NCBI RefSeq assembly: GCF_030052995.1
Contig: NZ_JASJPW010000001.1
Span: forward strand, 2,284,001 to 2,348,000
DNA: 64,000 nt
Reading direction: 5' to 3'
Origin: Gemmobacter sp. 24YEA27
GTDB lineage: Bacteria; Pseudomonadota; Alphaproteobacteria; Rhodobacterales; Rhodobacteraceae
Positions 51,770 to 62,150 of this stretch are shown here, piece by piece (positions within the stretch are counted from its first letter, which is position 1; each line of letters opens with the position of its first letter). The position numbers and the translations under genes are program-made. The notes beneath the pieces were generated by a model. That model was not told where the DNA came from and made no database searches. It saw only the letters and a list, made by a program, of their open reading frames with translations.

Positions 51770-52699
51770 TCAGTTCAGGCCGGCTTCGACCGCCGCCACT
51801 GCGTCACCGCCGTCTTTGGTGGTCACACCGGCAAGCCAGGGCTTCCAGGTGTCGGGGTTGGCTTTGAGCCAGGCTTTCGCCGCCTCATTGGGATCAGCGC
51901 TGTCATTGAGGATCGCGCCCATGATCTCATTTTCCATCGCCAGCGAGAATTCCAGGTTTTCGAGGAACTTGCCGGTATTGGGGCATTCGGCGACATAGCC
52001 CTTACGGGTATTGGTGTTGACGATAGCGCCGCCGAAATCCGGGCCGAAGACATCATCACCGCCCGAGAGATAGGTCAGTTTGAAGTTCGAGTTCATCGGA
52101 TGCGGCTCCCAGGCGAGGAAGACGATCGGTTTACTGGCCGCGCTGTTGCGCTCCACCTGGGCCAGCATGCCCTGTTCCGAGCTTTCGACGATATCGAATT
52201 TGCCAAGGCCAAACTGGTCGGCACCGATCATGTCGAGGATCAGGCGGTTGCCGTCATTGCCGGCCTCGATCCCGTAGATCTTGCTTTCCAGCGCATCGGC
52301 CTGGTCTTTGATATTCGAGAAATCCGAGATCCCCGCAGCCGCCCCGGCCTCATTGGTCGCAAGGGTATATTTCGCGCCGGTGAGGTTCGTGCGCACGGTG
52401 TCAACGGTGCCTGCCTCGCGGTAGGAGGCGATATCGCCCTCCATCGTCGGCATCCAGTTGCCGAGGAAGACATCAATATCGCCCTCGGCGAGGCCGGCAT
52501 AGGTGACCGGGACCGAGAGGATCTTGACCTCGGTCTCATAGCCGAGCGCTTTGAGCACTTCGGTCGTGGCGGCGGTGGTTGCGGTGATATCGGTCCAGCC
52601 GACATCTGAGAAAACGATTTTGTCGCAGCCTGCCGCCTGGGCGGCGCCGGAAAGGGTGAGGGTTGCGGCACTGGCGAGGAAGATGGAACGCAGGGTCAT
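51770..52699 (-). CDS. choX: Choline-binding periplasmic protein ChoX
   Basis: A 309-residue OpuAC-type substrate-binding protein with a Sec signal (IFLASAATLTLSGAAQA). The aromatic-cage region fits ChoX: DVGWTDI near the start, GNWMPTMEGD and LAWEPHPMNSNF. It collects choline in the periplasm for ChoWV. Start 52699 follows GGGAG and gives a proper signal peptide; the frame is open to 52765. It is divergent from betI, sharing a 145-base control region. Confidence 0.92.
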   Translation of the reverse strand: MTLRSIFLASAATLTLSGAAQAAGCDKIVFSDVGWTDITATTAATTEVLKALGYETEVKILSVPVTYAGLAEGDIDVFLGNWMPTMEGDIASYREAGTVDTVRTNLTGAKYTLATNEAGAAAGISDFSNIKDQADALESKIYGIEAGNDGNRLILDMIGADQFGLGKFDIVESSEQGMLAQVERNSAASKPIVFLAWEPHPMNSNFKLTYLSGGDDVFGPDFGGAIVNTNTRKGYVAECPNTGKFLENLEFSLAMENEIMGAILNDSADPNEAAKAWLKANPDTWKPWLAGVTTKDGGDAVAAVEAGLN

Positions 52700-52781
52700 T
52701 TCGGCTCCCGGTCTGTTGGACAGTTTGCGGGCCAGTCTGTCGGCCGGTCTGTCAGGTGGTGTCATTTAAAAGTTATTGTTG

Positions 52782-52795
52782 ATTGACGAGTCAAT
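52782..52795. promoter_or_regulatory. Likely BetI operator between choX and betI
   Basis: ATTGAC-GA-GTCAAT, a perfect 14-base palindrome, the main symmetry in the 145-base divergent region and close to published BetI targets with ATTGA/TCAAT arms. Placed 50 bases before betI and about 83 before choX, it could control both directions; BetI is released by choline. Confidence 0.65.
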
Positions 52796-52844
52796 AAACT
52801 TCATGCTTTTCCCATATGGCAAGAGTTTTGTTGGATATGGGCGG

Positions 52845-53432
52845 ATGCCGAAGCTTGGAATGGAGCCTATCCGAAAGGATGCGCTGATCAAAGCCACCAT
52901 TGTCGAGATCGGGCGCACCGGCTCGCTGGATGTGACGGTCAGTCAGATCGCGAAACGGGCCGGCATGTCTTCGGCGCTGGCGCATCATTACTTTGGGTCC
53001 AAAGAAGAAATCTTCCTCGCGGCGATGCGCCATATCCTGTCGCTTTACGGCGCCGAGGTGCGCGGTGCGCTTGCGGTGGCCGAGGGCGACGAGGCACGGG
53101 TCAGGGCGATTTTGCGGGCCTCTTTCAGCCCTGGAAATTTTCGCCGCGAGGTGGTCGGGGCCTGGCTGAATTTCTGGGTTCTGGCCCAGACATCTGACGG
53201 CGCACGGCGTTTGCTGGCGATTTATCAGGGGCGGCTCAGGTCGAATCTGCTGGCGCCGCTGCGCGGGCTGGCGGGTAGCCGGGCCGGCGAACTGGCCGAG
53301 GCGCTTGGCGCGATGATTGACGGGCTCTATCTGCGCGAGGTCCTGAAAAAGGGCACGCCGGATGGGGCGAGGGCGGCGCGGATGGCGCTGGCCTATCTGG
53401 ATGCGGAACTTGGAAGGAAAGACAGGGCATGA
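52845..53432 (+). CDS. betI: Choline-responsive TetR repressor BetI
   Basis: A 195-residue TetR-family regulator. It begins [18 protein letters not shown], the exact BetI-type start; the DNA-binding helix-turn-helix is [22 protein letters not shown] (about residues 30-50); the ligand domain includes [13 protein letters not shown]. The frame opens at 52776 but the conserved start is ATG 52845. It overlaps betB by ATGA, so repressor and enzyme are co-translated. Confidence 0.92.
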   Translation: MPKLGMEPIRKDALIKATIVEIGRTGSLDVTVSQIAKRAGMSSALAHHYFGSKEEIFLAAMRHILSLYGAEVRGALAVAEGDEARVRAILRASFSPGNFRREVVGAWLNFWVLAQTSDGARRLLAIYQGRLRSNLLAPLRGLAGSRAGELAEALGAMIDGLYLREVLKKGTPDGARAARMALAYLDAELGRKDRA

Positions 53433-54883
53433 AGGCGCAACCGAAAGCCAGCCATTTCATCGGCGGCGCATATGTCGAGGATATGGCAGGCGCAGAGATC
53501 CAGGTGATCTATCCCGGCACCGGCGAGGTGATCGCGCTTTTGCATGAGGCAACGCCCGCTCTGGTCGAACAGGCGGTGGCATCTGCCGCGCGCGCACAGA
53601 AGGAATGGCGCCGCATGCGCCCGGTCGAACGCGCCCGGGTGCTGACCCGCGCGGCCGCGATCATCCGCGAGCGCGGCGAGGAACTGGCGCAGCTTGAGAC
53701 CCTCGATACCGGCAAGCCGATCCAGGAAACGCGGGTCGCTGACTGGCCTTCGGGCGCGGATGCGCTGGAATATTTTGCAGGCCTCGCGCCCACCGTGACG
53801 GGCGAGACGATCCCGCTGGGTCAGGACATGGTCTATACGATCCGCGAACCCCTGGGCGTCTGTGTCGGTATCGGCGCCTGGAATTATCCCAGCCAGATCG
53901 CCTGCTGGAAATCGGCCCCGGCGCTGGCGATGGGCAATGCGATGGTGTTCAAACCGTCCGAAGTCACGCCCCTTGGTGCTTTGAGGCTGGCGGAGATCTT
54001 CATTGAGGCGGGTCTTCCGGCCGGGCTTTTCAATGTGCTGCAGGGCAGGGGCGCGGTCGGCGCCAGCCTGATCTCTGACAGCCGCGTGGCCAAGGTCTCG
54101 CTGACCGGCTCGGTTCCTACCGGGCAAAAGGTCTATGCCAAAGCCGCCGAAGGGCTGCGTCACGTCACGATGGAGCTTGGCGGCAAATCGCCCCTGATCA
54201 TTTTTGACGACGCGAGCCTTGAGGATGCGGTCGGCGCGGCGATGCTCGCCAATTTCTATTCGGCAGGGCAGGTCTGTTCCAATGGCACAAGGGTTTTCGT
54301 GCAAAAGGGGCTGAAAGACCGCTTCCTCGCGCGTCTGGCCGAACGGTCCCGGCTGATCCGTATGGGCGATCCGCAGGAGGACGACACCCAGATGGGACCG
54401 CTGGTTTCGCAGGCCCAACTGGAGAAAGTCACGGGCTTTATCGCAAGGGCAAAATCCGAAGGCGCGCAGCTGGTCACCGGCGGCGGGCGCGGTGCCTCGA
54501 ATGATGGCTGGTTTGTTGAACCCACGGTCTTTGCCGATGTCACAGATCAGATGGAGATCGCGCGCGAAGAGGTCTTCGGCCCGGTGATGGCGGTTCTTGA
54601 TTTCGAGACCGAGGACGAGGTGATCACCCGCGCCAATGCGACCGAATTCGGCCTCGCCGCAGGGGTCTTTACCAAAGATATCGCCCGCGCGCATCGCGTG
54701 ATTGCAGAACTTGAGGCCGGCACCTGCTGGATCAACGCCTATAACCTGACGCCGGTAGAGGCGCCTTTTGGCGGGTCGAAACTGTCGGGAGTCGGGCGCG
54801 AAAACGGCCATGCGGCTGTCGAACATTACTCTCAGGTAAAGTCGGTCTATCTGGGTCTTGGCCCGGTCGACGCGCCTTACTGA
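53429..54883 (+). CDS. betB: Betaine aldehyde dehydrogenase
   Basis: NAD(P)-dependent oxidation of betaine aldehyde to glycine betaine. 484-residue ALDH with [20 protein letters not shown], Glu249 in MELGGKSP and catalytic Cys283 in [11 protein letters not shown]. Ends [16 protein letters not shown] as BetB does. Follows betI in frame overlap; betA follows 117 bases later. Confidence 0.95.
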   Translation: MKAQPKASHFIGGAYVEDMAGAEIQVIYPGTGEVIALLHEATPALVEQAVASAARAQKEWRRMRPVERARVLTRAAAIIRERGEELAQLETLDTGKPIQETRVADWPSGADALEYFAGLAPTVTGETIPLGQDMVYTIREPLGVCVGIGAWNYPSQIACWKSAPALAMGNAMVFKPSEVTPLGALRLAEIFIEAGLPAGLFNVLQGRGAVGASLISDSRVAKVSLTGSVPTGQKVYAKAAEGLRHVTMELGGKSPLIIFDDASLEDAVGAAMLANFYSAGQVCSNGTRVFVQKGLKDRFLARLAERSRLIRMGDPQEDDTQMGPLVSQAQLEKVTGFIARAKSEGAQLVTGGGRGASNDGWFVEPTVFADVTDQMEIAREEVFGPVMAVLDFETEDEVITRANATEFGLAAGVFTKDIARAHRVIAELEAGTCWINAYNLTPVEAPFGGSKLSGVGRENGHAAVEHYSQVKSVYLGLGPVDAPY

Positions 54884-55000
54884 GCGGAACAGGCGCCGGG
54901 TCGCAGATCCCGGAACATCGATGAAACAGAGGGCGCCTGGCCCGGCTGTCGGACCCCGTTCCGGCAGGCGGTGAGGGCTTGTCCGGCCGGAGGTAAGAAG

Positions 55001-56650
55001 ATGGTCGCGGATTATGTCATCGTGGGGGCGGGGTCAGCGGGTTGCGCCATGGCGTATCGCCTGACCGAAGCCGGCAAGCGGGTAACGGTGATCGAACATG
55101 GCGGATCGGATTTCGGGCCCTTCATCCAGATGCCGGGCGCGCTGTCTTATCCCATGAATATGGGCATTTACGACTGGGGCCTGAAATCCGAGCCCGAGCC
55201 GCATCTGGGTGGGCGCGTTCTGGCGACCCCGCGCGGCAAGGTGATCGGGGGCTCTTCCTCGATCAACGGCATGGTCTATGTGCGCGGCCATGCCAGAGAT
55301 TACGACACCTGGGCGGCGATGGGCGCGGATGGCTGGTCTTATGCAGATGTGCTCCCGTATTTCAAACGGATGGAACATTCCCATGGCGGCGAGGGGCCGG
55401 AATGGCGCGGCACCGATGGCCCGCTGCACATCACCCGGGGTCCGCGTGACAATCCGCTGTTTGACGCCTTTATCGAGGCCGGGGCGGCGGCCGGCTATCC
55501 GGTGACACAGGATTACAACGGCCGCCAGCAGGAGGGCTTTGGCCCGATGGAGGCGACGATCTGGAAAGGCCGGCGCTGGTCGGCGGCCAATGCCTATCTG
55601 AAACCGGCGCTGAAGACCGGAAATCTGCAGGTTATCCGCGGCCTCGCCCGTAAGGTGGTGATCGAGAATGGCCGCGCGGTGGGCGTCGAGGTCGATACAA
55701 AGGCCGGGCGTCAGGTGATCCGCGCGGGTTCGGAAGTGATCCTCGCCGCCTCATCGCTCAATTCGCCAAAGCTCCTGATGCTGTCCGGGATCGGCCCGGC
55801 GGCACATCTGAAAGAACACGGGATCGAAGTTCTGGCCGACCGGCCAGGTGTCGGTGCAAATCTCCAGGACCATATGGAGATCTATATGCAATTCCAGGCG
55901 ACGCAGCCGATTACGCTTTATAAATACTGGAACCTGTTCGGCAAAGCCTGGGTCGGCGCGAACTGGCTGTTCCTTGGGCGCGGCCCGGGCACGTCGAACC
56001 AGTTCGAGGCCTGCGGTTTCATCCGATCGCGCGCAGGCGTCGAATATCCCGATATTCAGTACCATTTCCTGCCCATTGCCGTGCGCTATGACGGCAAAGC
56101 GGCGGCGGGCGGCCATGGGTTCCAGGTGCATGTCGGGCCGATGCGGTCGAAATCGCGCGGCTCGGTGACCTTGCGTTCGGCCCGCCCCGAAGATGCGCCG
56201 GTGATCCGCTTCAACTACATGTCGGACCCCGATGACTGGGTCGATTTCCGCGCCTGTGTGCGGCTTACGCGGGAGATTTTCGCGCAGGATCCCATGGCGC
56301 AATATGTGAAATCCGAGAACCAGCCTGGCCCGGGTGTCGGGAGTGATGCCGAGATCGACGCCTTCATCCGCGAACATGCCGAAAGCGCCTATCACCCCTG
56401 CGGCACCGCCCGGATGGGGCGGCGCGATGACCCGATGGCGGTGGTCGACCCGGAATGCCGGGTGATCGGGGTCGAAGGGCTGCGCCTTGCCGACAGCTCG
56501 ATCTTTCCCCAGGTGACCAATGGCAATCTCAACGGCCCCTCGATCATGACCGGTGAAAAGGCCGCCGATCATATCCTGGGCCGTCAGCCCTTGCCGGCGC
56601 TGAACAACGAGCCCTGGATAAATCCCGCCTGGGCGAGCAGCCAACGCTGA
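55001..56650 (+). CDS. betA: Choline dehydrogenase
   Basis: FAD-dependent GMC oxidoreductase of 549 residues oxidising choline to betaine aldehyde at the membrane. FAD site [37 protein letters not shown], and the C-terminal active-site block [13 protein letters not shown] followed by the GNLNGPSIM segment. GGAGG precedes ATG 55001; the open frame begins at 54971. Completes the choline-to-betaine pathway with betB and ChoXWV. Confidence 0.95.
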   Translation: MVADYVIVGAGSAGCAMAYRLTEAGKRVTVIEHGGSDFGPFIQMPGALSYPMNMGIYDWGLKSEPEPHLGGRVLATPRGKVIGGSSSINGMVYVRGHARDYDTWAAMGADGWSYADVLPYFKRMEHSHGGEGPEWRGTDGPLHITRGPRDNPLFDAFIEAGAAAGYPVTQDYNGRQQEGFGPMEATIWKGRRWSAANAYLKPALKTGNLQVIRGLARKVVIENGRAVGVEVDTKAGRQVIRAGSEVILAASSLNSPKLLMLSGIGPAAHLKEHGIEVLADRPGVGANLQDHMEIYMQFQATQPITLYKYWNLFGKAWVGANWLFLGRGPGTSNQFEACGFIRSRAGVEYPDIQYHFLPIAVRYDGKAAAGGHGFQVHVGPMRSKSRGSVTLRSARPEDAPVIRFNYMSDPDDWVDFRACVRLTREIFAQDPMAQYVKSENQPGPGVGSDAEIDAFIREHAESAYHPCGTARMGRRDDPMAVVDPECRVIGVEGLRLADSSIFPQVTNGNLNGPSIMTGEKAADHILGRQPLPALNNEPWINPAWASSQR

Positions 56651-56732
56651 ATTTTACTTATTTGATCAGCGTCAAAGTGGTGTGATGGCATATGTTTTAA
56701 CCTCTTCTCAACACGGAAGAAGGAGACTGCCG

Positions 56733-56972
56733 ATGTCGAACACACCGCATACGCTGCAAGAGGAATTTCCGGGCAAAGAGGCGCGCATCACCGAGCTGAA
56801 AGTCTCGAATCCCCGTTTCGCGAAGCTGCTTGAGGAGTATGATACGGTGAATGATCAGGTTCACCGTGCCGAGACGCGGATCGACACCGTGTCGGAAGAC
56901 CATGAGGATGCGCTGCGCCGGTCGCGCTCGCGCATCAAAGATCAGATTTATGCGATGATCCAGGACCAGTAA
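56733..56972 (+). CDS. YdcH family (DUF465) small protein
   Basis: A 79-residue charged helical protein with the DUF465 motif: FPGKEARITELKVSNPRFAK, LLEEYDTVNDQVHRAE, and a Lys/Arg-rich C-terminal helix. Function unknown in the family. AAGGAGA before ATG 56733 sets the start. It probably has its own promoter, 80 bases after betA, and is followed by a terminator. Confidence 0.88.
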   Translation: MSNTPHTLQEEFPGKEARITELKVSNPRFAKLLEEYDTVNDQVHRAETRIDTVSEDHEDALRRSRSRIKDQIYAMIQDQ

Positions 56973-57005
56973 GGATCCGGGCGCCGTAGACGGCTCTGAA
57001 CGGAA

Positions 57006-57045
57006 AACGGGCAGGGGCCATCATGCCCCGCCCGTTGTCATTCTT
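57006..57045. terminator. Bidirectional terminator between ydcH-type gene and the FAD oxidase
   Basis: AACGGGC-A-GGGG (57006-57017) pairs with CCCC-GCCCGTT (57026-57036) around CCATCATG. The right side is T-rich (GTCATTCTT) and the left side reads TTTTCC on the minus strand, so it can serve both convergent genes. Confidence 0.75.
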
Positions 57046-57081
57046 ATGCCCACCAGCCCCTGCAGCGCGCAGGGCACATTG

Positions 57082-58413
57082 TCACCAGCCCAGCCGGTCG
57101 CGCAGCGAGAACCAGGTCATGGCGGTGACCAGCAGGGGCCAGCGCAGCGCCTGGCCGCCCGGAAAGCGACGATGCGGCAGGTCTGCCAGCAGATCAAAGC
57201 CGCCCCTTGGTTTTCCCCCCGCCTGCCCGGAGGCCTCGCCGGCAACCGCTTCGGCAATCATCTTGCCCGCAAGTGTCGCCAGCGCGACGCCATGGCCGGA
57301 ATAGCCCGAGGCCGAGAGCACATTTTTCGCCGGTCGCGCGAAGCACGGCATCCTGTTGACGGTGATCGCCAGCGTGCCGCCCCAGGCGTAGTCGATCTTC
57401 GTGTCTGCAAGCTGCGGATAGATCTCCAAAAGCGGTTTGCGGACCACCTTCGCCACATCCGGGAAACGGTAGCCGTAGCTTTCTGCACCGCCAAAGATCA
57501 GCCGGTCATCTTCTGACAGGCGCCAGTAATTTACCACGAATTTGGTGTCATGCACCGCAATGGGCTCGGCCAGGACCTCGCGCGCGCGCGCGCCCAGCGG
57601 CTCGGTTGCCACAACGAAATTGTTGATCGGCATCACCCGCGCCGCGATGGTCTTTTCCAGGCTGCCGACATAGCCATTCACCGCCAGCACCATGTGGTCA
57701 CAAGTGACGCGGGCCTGGGCCGTTTCGGCGACCGGCTTATCGCCATAGATCAGCCTGGTGACTTCGCTTTCCTCGAAAATCTGCACCCCGGCGGCCACTG
57801 CCAGCTTTGCGAGGCCGATCACGAAATTCAGCGCATGGATATGGCCGGCCCCGCGGTCGATATCGCCGCCTTTGAACGCCTCAGACCCCACAAGCGCGCG
57901 CAGGCCCTCGCGGTCGAGGGGCTCGACCTCGTGGTAATCGTAATCCCGGGCAAGCTTTTCGGCGTAACGCTGCGCGTGATCAACTTCGCTCTCATGCCAG
58001 CAGGCATGGGCGATGCCGGGGCGGTAGGCGACCCCCTCCATTTCTGATGCCAGGTCACGCACAAGCGCCTTGGCGTCCTGCGCCATATCCCAGAGGCGCC
58101 GTGCGTTTTCACGCCCGGCGTGCTTTTCCAGCCAGTCCTGGTCCTGACGCTGCCCGGAGCCGACCTGGCCGCCATTCCTGCCCGAGGCACCAAAACCGAC
58201 GCGATGCGCCTCGAGCACCACGACTTTCAGCCCCTTTTGCGCCAGATGCAGCGCGCTTGAGAGGCCGGTATAACCGGCCCCCACCACGCAGACATCGGCA
58301 CGGATTTCGCCCGTGGCGCGCGGGAAGGGCGCAAGTGCGACACGGGTCGCCGCATACCAGCTGTCGGGATAGTGCCCTTGCCGGTCATTGGCGTGCAGAA
58401 GATTGACCGCCAT
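57082..58413 (-). CDS. puuB: FAD-dependent gamma-glutamylputrescine oxidase-type enzyme
   Basis: A 443-residue DAO-family flavoprotein. FAD-binding VCVVGAGYTGLSSALHLA, VLEAHRVGFGASGRNGGQVG and C-terminal SGYSGHGVALATLAGK match PuuB/OrdL. It would oxidise the gamma-glutamylated amine made by the ligase encoded immediately upstream; their genes overlap by one base (TGATG). The exact amine is unproven; the symbol reflects family and context. Confidence 0.85.
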   Translation of the reverse strand: MAVNLLHANDRQGHYPDSWYAATRVALAPFPRATGEIRADVCVVGAGYTGLSSALHLAQKGLKVVVLEAHRVGFGASGRNGGQVGSGQRQDQDWLEKHAGRENARRLWDMAQDAKALVRDLASEMEGVAYRPGIAHACWHESEVDHAQRYAEKLARDYDYHEVEPLDREGLRALVGSEAFKGGDIDRGAGHIHALNFVIGLAKLAVAAGVQIFEESEVTRLIYGDKPVAETAQARVTCDHMVLAVNGYVGSLEKTIAARVMPINNFVVATEPLGARAREVLAEPIAVHDTKFVVNYWRLSEDDRLIFGGAESYGYRFPDVAKVVRKPLLEIYPQLADTKIDYAWGGTLAITVNRMPCFARPAKNVLSASGYSGHGVALATLAGKMIAEAVAGEASGQAGGKPRGGFDLLADLPHRRFPGGQALRWPLLVTAMTWFSLRDRLGW

Positions 58414-59768
58414 CACACGTTCAGGAGCAGATGCTCACGCTCCCACGGGCTGATGACCTGGAGGAACTCTTTGTATTCGTTGCGTTTCACCGAATCGTAG
58501 CATTTGACGAAATCGACGCCCATCACGTCTTTCAGCGCCACGTCCTCATCCAGAAGATCCAGTGCATCGCCAAGGTTGACCGGGATCTCATCCGAATCGA
58601 TATAGGCCGATCCGGTGAATTCCGGGCGCGCGGCTTTCTTCTCCATCAGCCCGAGATAGCCGCAGGCCAAAGTCGCCGCGATGCCGAGATAGGGGTTGCA
58701 ATCCATCCCCGGCAGGCGGTTTTCGATCCTGCGCGCGGCGGGGCCCGAAATCGGGACGCGCAGCCCGGTGGTGCGGTTGTCGCGGCCCCATTCCAGATTG
58801 ATCGGCGCCGCGAAATCCGGGACGTAACGGCGGTAAGAGTTCACATAGGGCGCCATCAGCGCGATCGCCGCCCCCATATGGTTCTGCATCCCGGCGATGA
58901 AATGGTTGAATTCCGGCGTCTCGGCGCCTTTGGCGGCGGAGAAAATGTTCTTGCCGGTTTTCACATCCACGACCGAAGTGTGGATATGCATGGCAGATCC
59001 CGGCTCGCCCGCGATGGGCTTGGCCATGAAGGTCGCAAAACAATCATGGCGCAAGGCAGCTTCACGGATCAGGCGTTTGAAGAAGAACACATGGTCCGAC
59101 AGTTCAATCGGGTCGCCATGCGCAAGGTTCAGTTCGATCTGCCCGGCGCCGCCTTCCTGCAATATTCCGTCGATCTCCAGGCCCTGGGCTTCGGCGAAAT
59201 CATAGATATCGTCGATCACCTTGCCATATTCGTCGATGGCGGAAAGGCTGTAGGCCTGTTTCCCGGCGGCACGGCGCCCCGTGCGGCCCATGGGCGGGAT
59301 CACCGGCATATTGGGATCGATATTGCGCGCGGTCAGGAAGAATTCCATCTCGGGCGCGACAACCGGCCTCCAGCCCTGGGCCTCGTAAAGACCCACGATG
59401 CGGCGCAGCACATTGCGCGGCGAGAACGGCACCAGATTGCCCTGCTGATCTTTCGCATCATGGATCACCTGGAGCGTGATATCGGCGGTCCAGGGCGCGG
59501 CGGTTGCGGTGGACCAGTCGGGCTCAAGGATCATATCCGGCTCGGTGAAGGCATCAAACGGGCTGTCGGCCCATTCACCGGTGATGGTCTGCAGGAAAAT
59601 GGAATTGGGCAGGAAGTAATTGGTTTGTTTTGCGAATTTCGCGGCAGGCATCGCCTTGCCGCGTGCCACGCCGGCAATATCGCCGATCACGCATTCCACC
59701 TCATCGACGCGACGCTTGCCGATATAGTCCCGTGCTGCCTTGGGCAGTTTTTCCGTCCAGTTGGACAT
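58413..59768 (-). CDS. puuA: Glutamine synthetase-family gamma-glutamyl amine ligase (PuuA-like)
   Basis: ATP-dependent ligase of 451 residues joining glutamate to an amine, first step of the gamma-glutamylated polyamine pathway. GS landmarks: VAPEMEFFLT, GAGQIELNLAHGD, FMAKPIAGEPGSAMHIHTSV, GRDNRTTGLRVP and NPYLGIAATLACGYLG. It lacks the adenylylation Tyr region of GlnA and is next to PuuB and amidotransferase genes, so biosynthetic glutamine formation is unlikely. Confidence 0.86.
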   Translation of the reverse strand: MSNWTEKLPKAARDYIGKRRVDEVECVIGDIAGVARGKAMPAAKFAKQTNYFLPNSIFLQTITGEWADSPFDAFTEPDMILEPDWSTATAAPWTADITLQVIHDAKDQQGNLVPFSPRNVLRRIVGLYEAQGWRPVVAPEMEFFLTARNIDPNMPVIPPMGRTGRRAAGKQAYSLSAIDEYGKVIDDIYDFAEAQGLEIDGILQEGGAGQIELNLAHGDPIELSDHVFFFKRLIREAALRHDCFATFMAKPIAGEPGSAMHIHTSVVDVKTGKNIFSAAKGAETPEFNHFIAGMQNHMGAAIALMAPYVNSYRRYVPDFAAPINLEWGRDNRTTGLRVPISGPAARRIENRLPGMDCNPYLGIAATLACGYLGLMEKKAARPEFTGSAYIDSDEIPVNLGDALDLLDEDVALKDVMGVDFVKCYDSVKRNEYKEFLQVISPWEREHLLLNV

Positions 59769-59803
59769 GTTTCACACTCTGGTTTGGGGCCCCGGCCTGC
59801 GCT

Positions 59804-60517
59804 TCATGCGCGGCGCTGAGCGGCCCTTGTCTGGTGAGAGAGAAAGAAATCCGCGATCCTTTCCGCCATTTTCGTCGTGCCAAGGGGGGCGTCGATCTTC
59901 TCGGTCGCGGCATCGAGTGTTTCTTGAGGCACCAGCCCCGGGCCGCGGTATTTGATCAGACCTTCGATGAACTCTTTCCTGAATTCCGGATGCGGCTGCA
60001 CGGTGAACATGCGGTCATCATATAAAAGCCCGGCATTGGAGCAAAAATCGGTCGAGGCGATGACCGCGGCCATTTCGGGCTTTTCCACCACCTGATCCTG
60101 GTGCCAGGCGTTCAGTGTGATGGTCTCCGCCTCAGGGCCGGACCCGAAATGGTAATCGGTCGGGCCGACCGACCAGCCGCCTTTGTATTTCTCGACGCGG
60201 CCGCCCATCGCCTGGGCGATGATCTGATGGCCGAAGCAGATGCCGACGACCGGCACATGTTCGGCATAGGCCTCGCGGATAAAGGCCTCGAGCGGTTTGA
60301 TGAACGGGTGATCCTCATAGGCGCCAAAGCGCGAGCCGGTGATCAGCCAGCCGTCGCAGTCATGGACGGATTTCGGGAAATCCATCTCCATCACGGTGAA
60401 GCGGCGGAATTCCAGCCCGCGATCCGCGAGCAGGCGTTCGAAGAAATCGGGATAGTCGCCCATGCTGGGTTTAAGGGCGTCGGGGGAGGCCCCGGTTTGC
60501 AGGATGCCGATGATCAT
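59804..60517 (-). CDS. Class I glutamine amidotransferase-like protein
   Basis: A 237-residue GATase-1 protein: GWLITGSRFGAYED, nucleophile Cys in VVGICFGHQIIAQAMGG and His-Glu in VQPHPEF. In this operon it could hydrolyse the gamma-glutamyl product, the role PuuD plays in E. coli; sequence alone is closer to GuaA-like stand-alone GATases, so that is inference. The frame extends to a GTG at 60535; ATG 60517 fits the family N-terminus (MIIGILQTG). Neither start has a strong ribosome site. Confidence 0.78.
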   Translation of the reverse strand: MIIGILQTGASPDALKPSMGDYPDFFERLLADRGLEFRRFTVMEMDFPKSVHDCDGWLITGSRFGAYEDHPFIKPLEAFIREAYAEHVPVVGICFGHQIIAQAMGGRVEKYKGGWSVGPTDYHFGSGPEAETITLNAWHQDQVVEKPEMAAVIASTDFCSNAGLLYDDRMFTVQPHPEFRKEFIEGLIKYRGPGLVPQETLDAATEKIDAPLGTTKMAERIADFFLSHQTRAAQRRA

Positions 60518-60610
60518 TGGGGCGCTCTGGGTCACGAAGTTGCGGTCATTAGGATGGTGGGTGCGGCCCCGCCTCTGGTCAAGGGGGGCCGGACTGTATC
60601 GCGGTTCAGA

Positions 60611-61947
60611 TCATACGGTATCGAGATAAAGCTCGACCAGTTCCTCGGGCGAAAGCTCGGCGGTGTAATGCAGCTCCTGGCGCTTGGTCATGACCATATT
60701 GGCGATCAGCTCGGGCGGCAGGAAGCGCGCCACATGTGGCGAGAATTCAAAAGCGTCGATGGCCCCCTGCCAGGTAGTAGGGATCTGCGGCAGGTCAAGT
60801 GCATAGGAATTGCCGCTGATCGGCGCGACGGGTTCCTTGCCGTCTTCGATGCCCGAAAGCGCCGCGCCAAGGATGGCCGCAAGCATCAGATAGGGGTTCA
60901 CATCCCCCCCGCCACGCGATGCTCGATCCGCCGCGCCGCCGGATTGCCCGAGGGAATACGGATCGCAGCGGTGCGGTTCTCATAACCCCAGCAGATCGCG
61001 GTGGGCGCATGGGCATCGGGCACCAGCCGGTCGAAGCTGTTGGCATGGGGGGCAAAAAGCAGGGTCGAATCATGCATCGCCTCAAGGCAACCTGCCACGG
61101 CATGGCGCAGGACGGCAGTGCCTTTGGGGCCACCGGAATCGAAGATATTATCGCCCTTCTGGTCCAGCACCGAGAAATGCGTATGCAGACCCGAGCCCGA
61201 ATAATCGGCATAGGGCTTTGCCATGAACGATGCAGCAAAGCCGTGACGGCGCGCGAGGCCCTTGACCAGCATCTTGAAGAACCAGGCATCATCTGCGGCG
61301 CGCAGCGCGTCGTCGCAATGCATCAGGTTGACTTCGAACTGGCCAAGCCCGGTTTCCGAAGTCGTGGTATCCGCCGGGATATCCATCGCCTCGCAGGCGT
61401 CATAGAGATCGGTGAAGAAGACGTCGAACGCGTCCAGCGCGCGGATCGACAGCGCCTCGGCCGCCTTGCGGCGTTTGCCGGAACGGGGCGAAAGCGGCAC
61501 CTGCATCGTCTTGCCGGAATCGTCGATCAGGAAAAACTCCAGCTCCATCGCGCAGACCGGCGTCAGGCCGCGTGCCTTATAGCGGTCGACCACTGCGCGC
61601 AAAGCATGGCGCGGATCGCCCTCATAGGGTTTGCCGTTTTCGCGGTACATCCAGATCGGCAGCAAAGCCGAAGGGCTTTCCAGCCAGGGCATCGGCATGA
61701 AACCACGCTCGGTCGGGCGCAGGGTGCCGTCCTGGTCGCCCTCTTCAAACACCAGCGGGCTGTCGTCGATATCTTCCCCCCAGATGTCGAGGTTCAAGAC
61801 GGAATAGGGGAAACGAACGCCGCTTTTCACCACATTATCGGCGAAGCGCGCCGGAACGCGCTTACCGCGCGCCTGCCCGTTGAGATCAGCCGCAGCCACA
61901 CGAATCGTGCGGACCTGCGGATGTTTTCTGAGCCAGTCCTTCATCAT
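60611..61947 (-). pseudogene. Second glutamine synthetase-family ligase, frameshifted in a G run
   Basis: Paralog of the ligase at 58413: VCAMELEFFLIDDSG, GLGQFEVNLMHCDD, FMAKPYADYSGSGLHTHFSV, ENRTAAIRIPSG. The frame is lost after RRIEHRVAGG and resumes as NPYLMLAAILGAALSGIEDG, ending at 60611. On the minus strand a run of seven G (60904-60910) should be eight to read AGGDVNPYL. Corrected length is about 445 residues, normal. The amine substrate probably differs from its neighbour's. No clear ribosome site; an operator-like palindrome lies about 200 bases upstream. Confidence 0.85.
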
Positions 61948-62150
61948 TGATTAAAACCAGCAAGCATGGACGCGTCCCCGCGCCATCGCTCGTGGTGGCC
62001 TGGCGACAATCCCGGAAGACGGCCGGCCCACAAGATGCGCAAGGAGCCGGACCATGCCCTGGTCCTTCCCTTGGTTTGATCGCCTCTCCCGCCGGGCATA
62101 TGGCCCCGATTGAAACGCTGTGGTCGAGCGGGTCCGGGCGGGTGCCCGGA

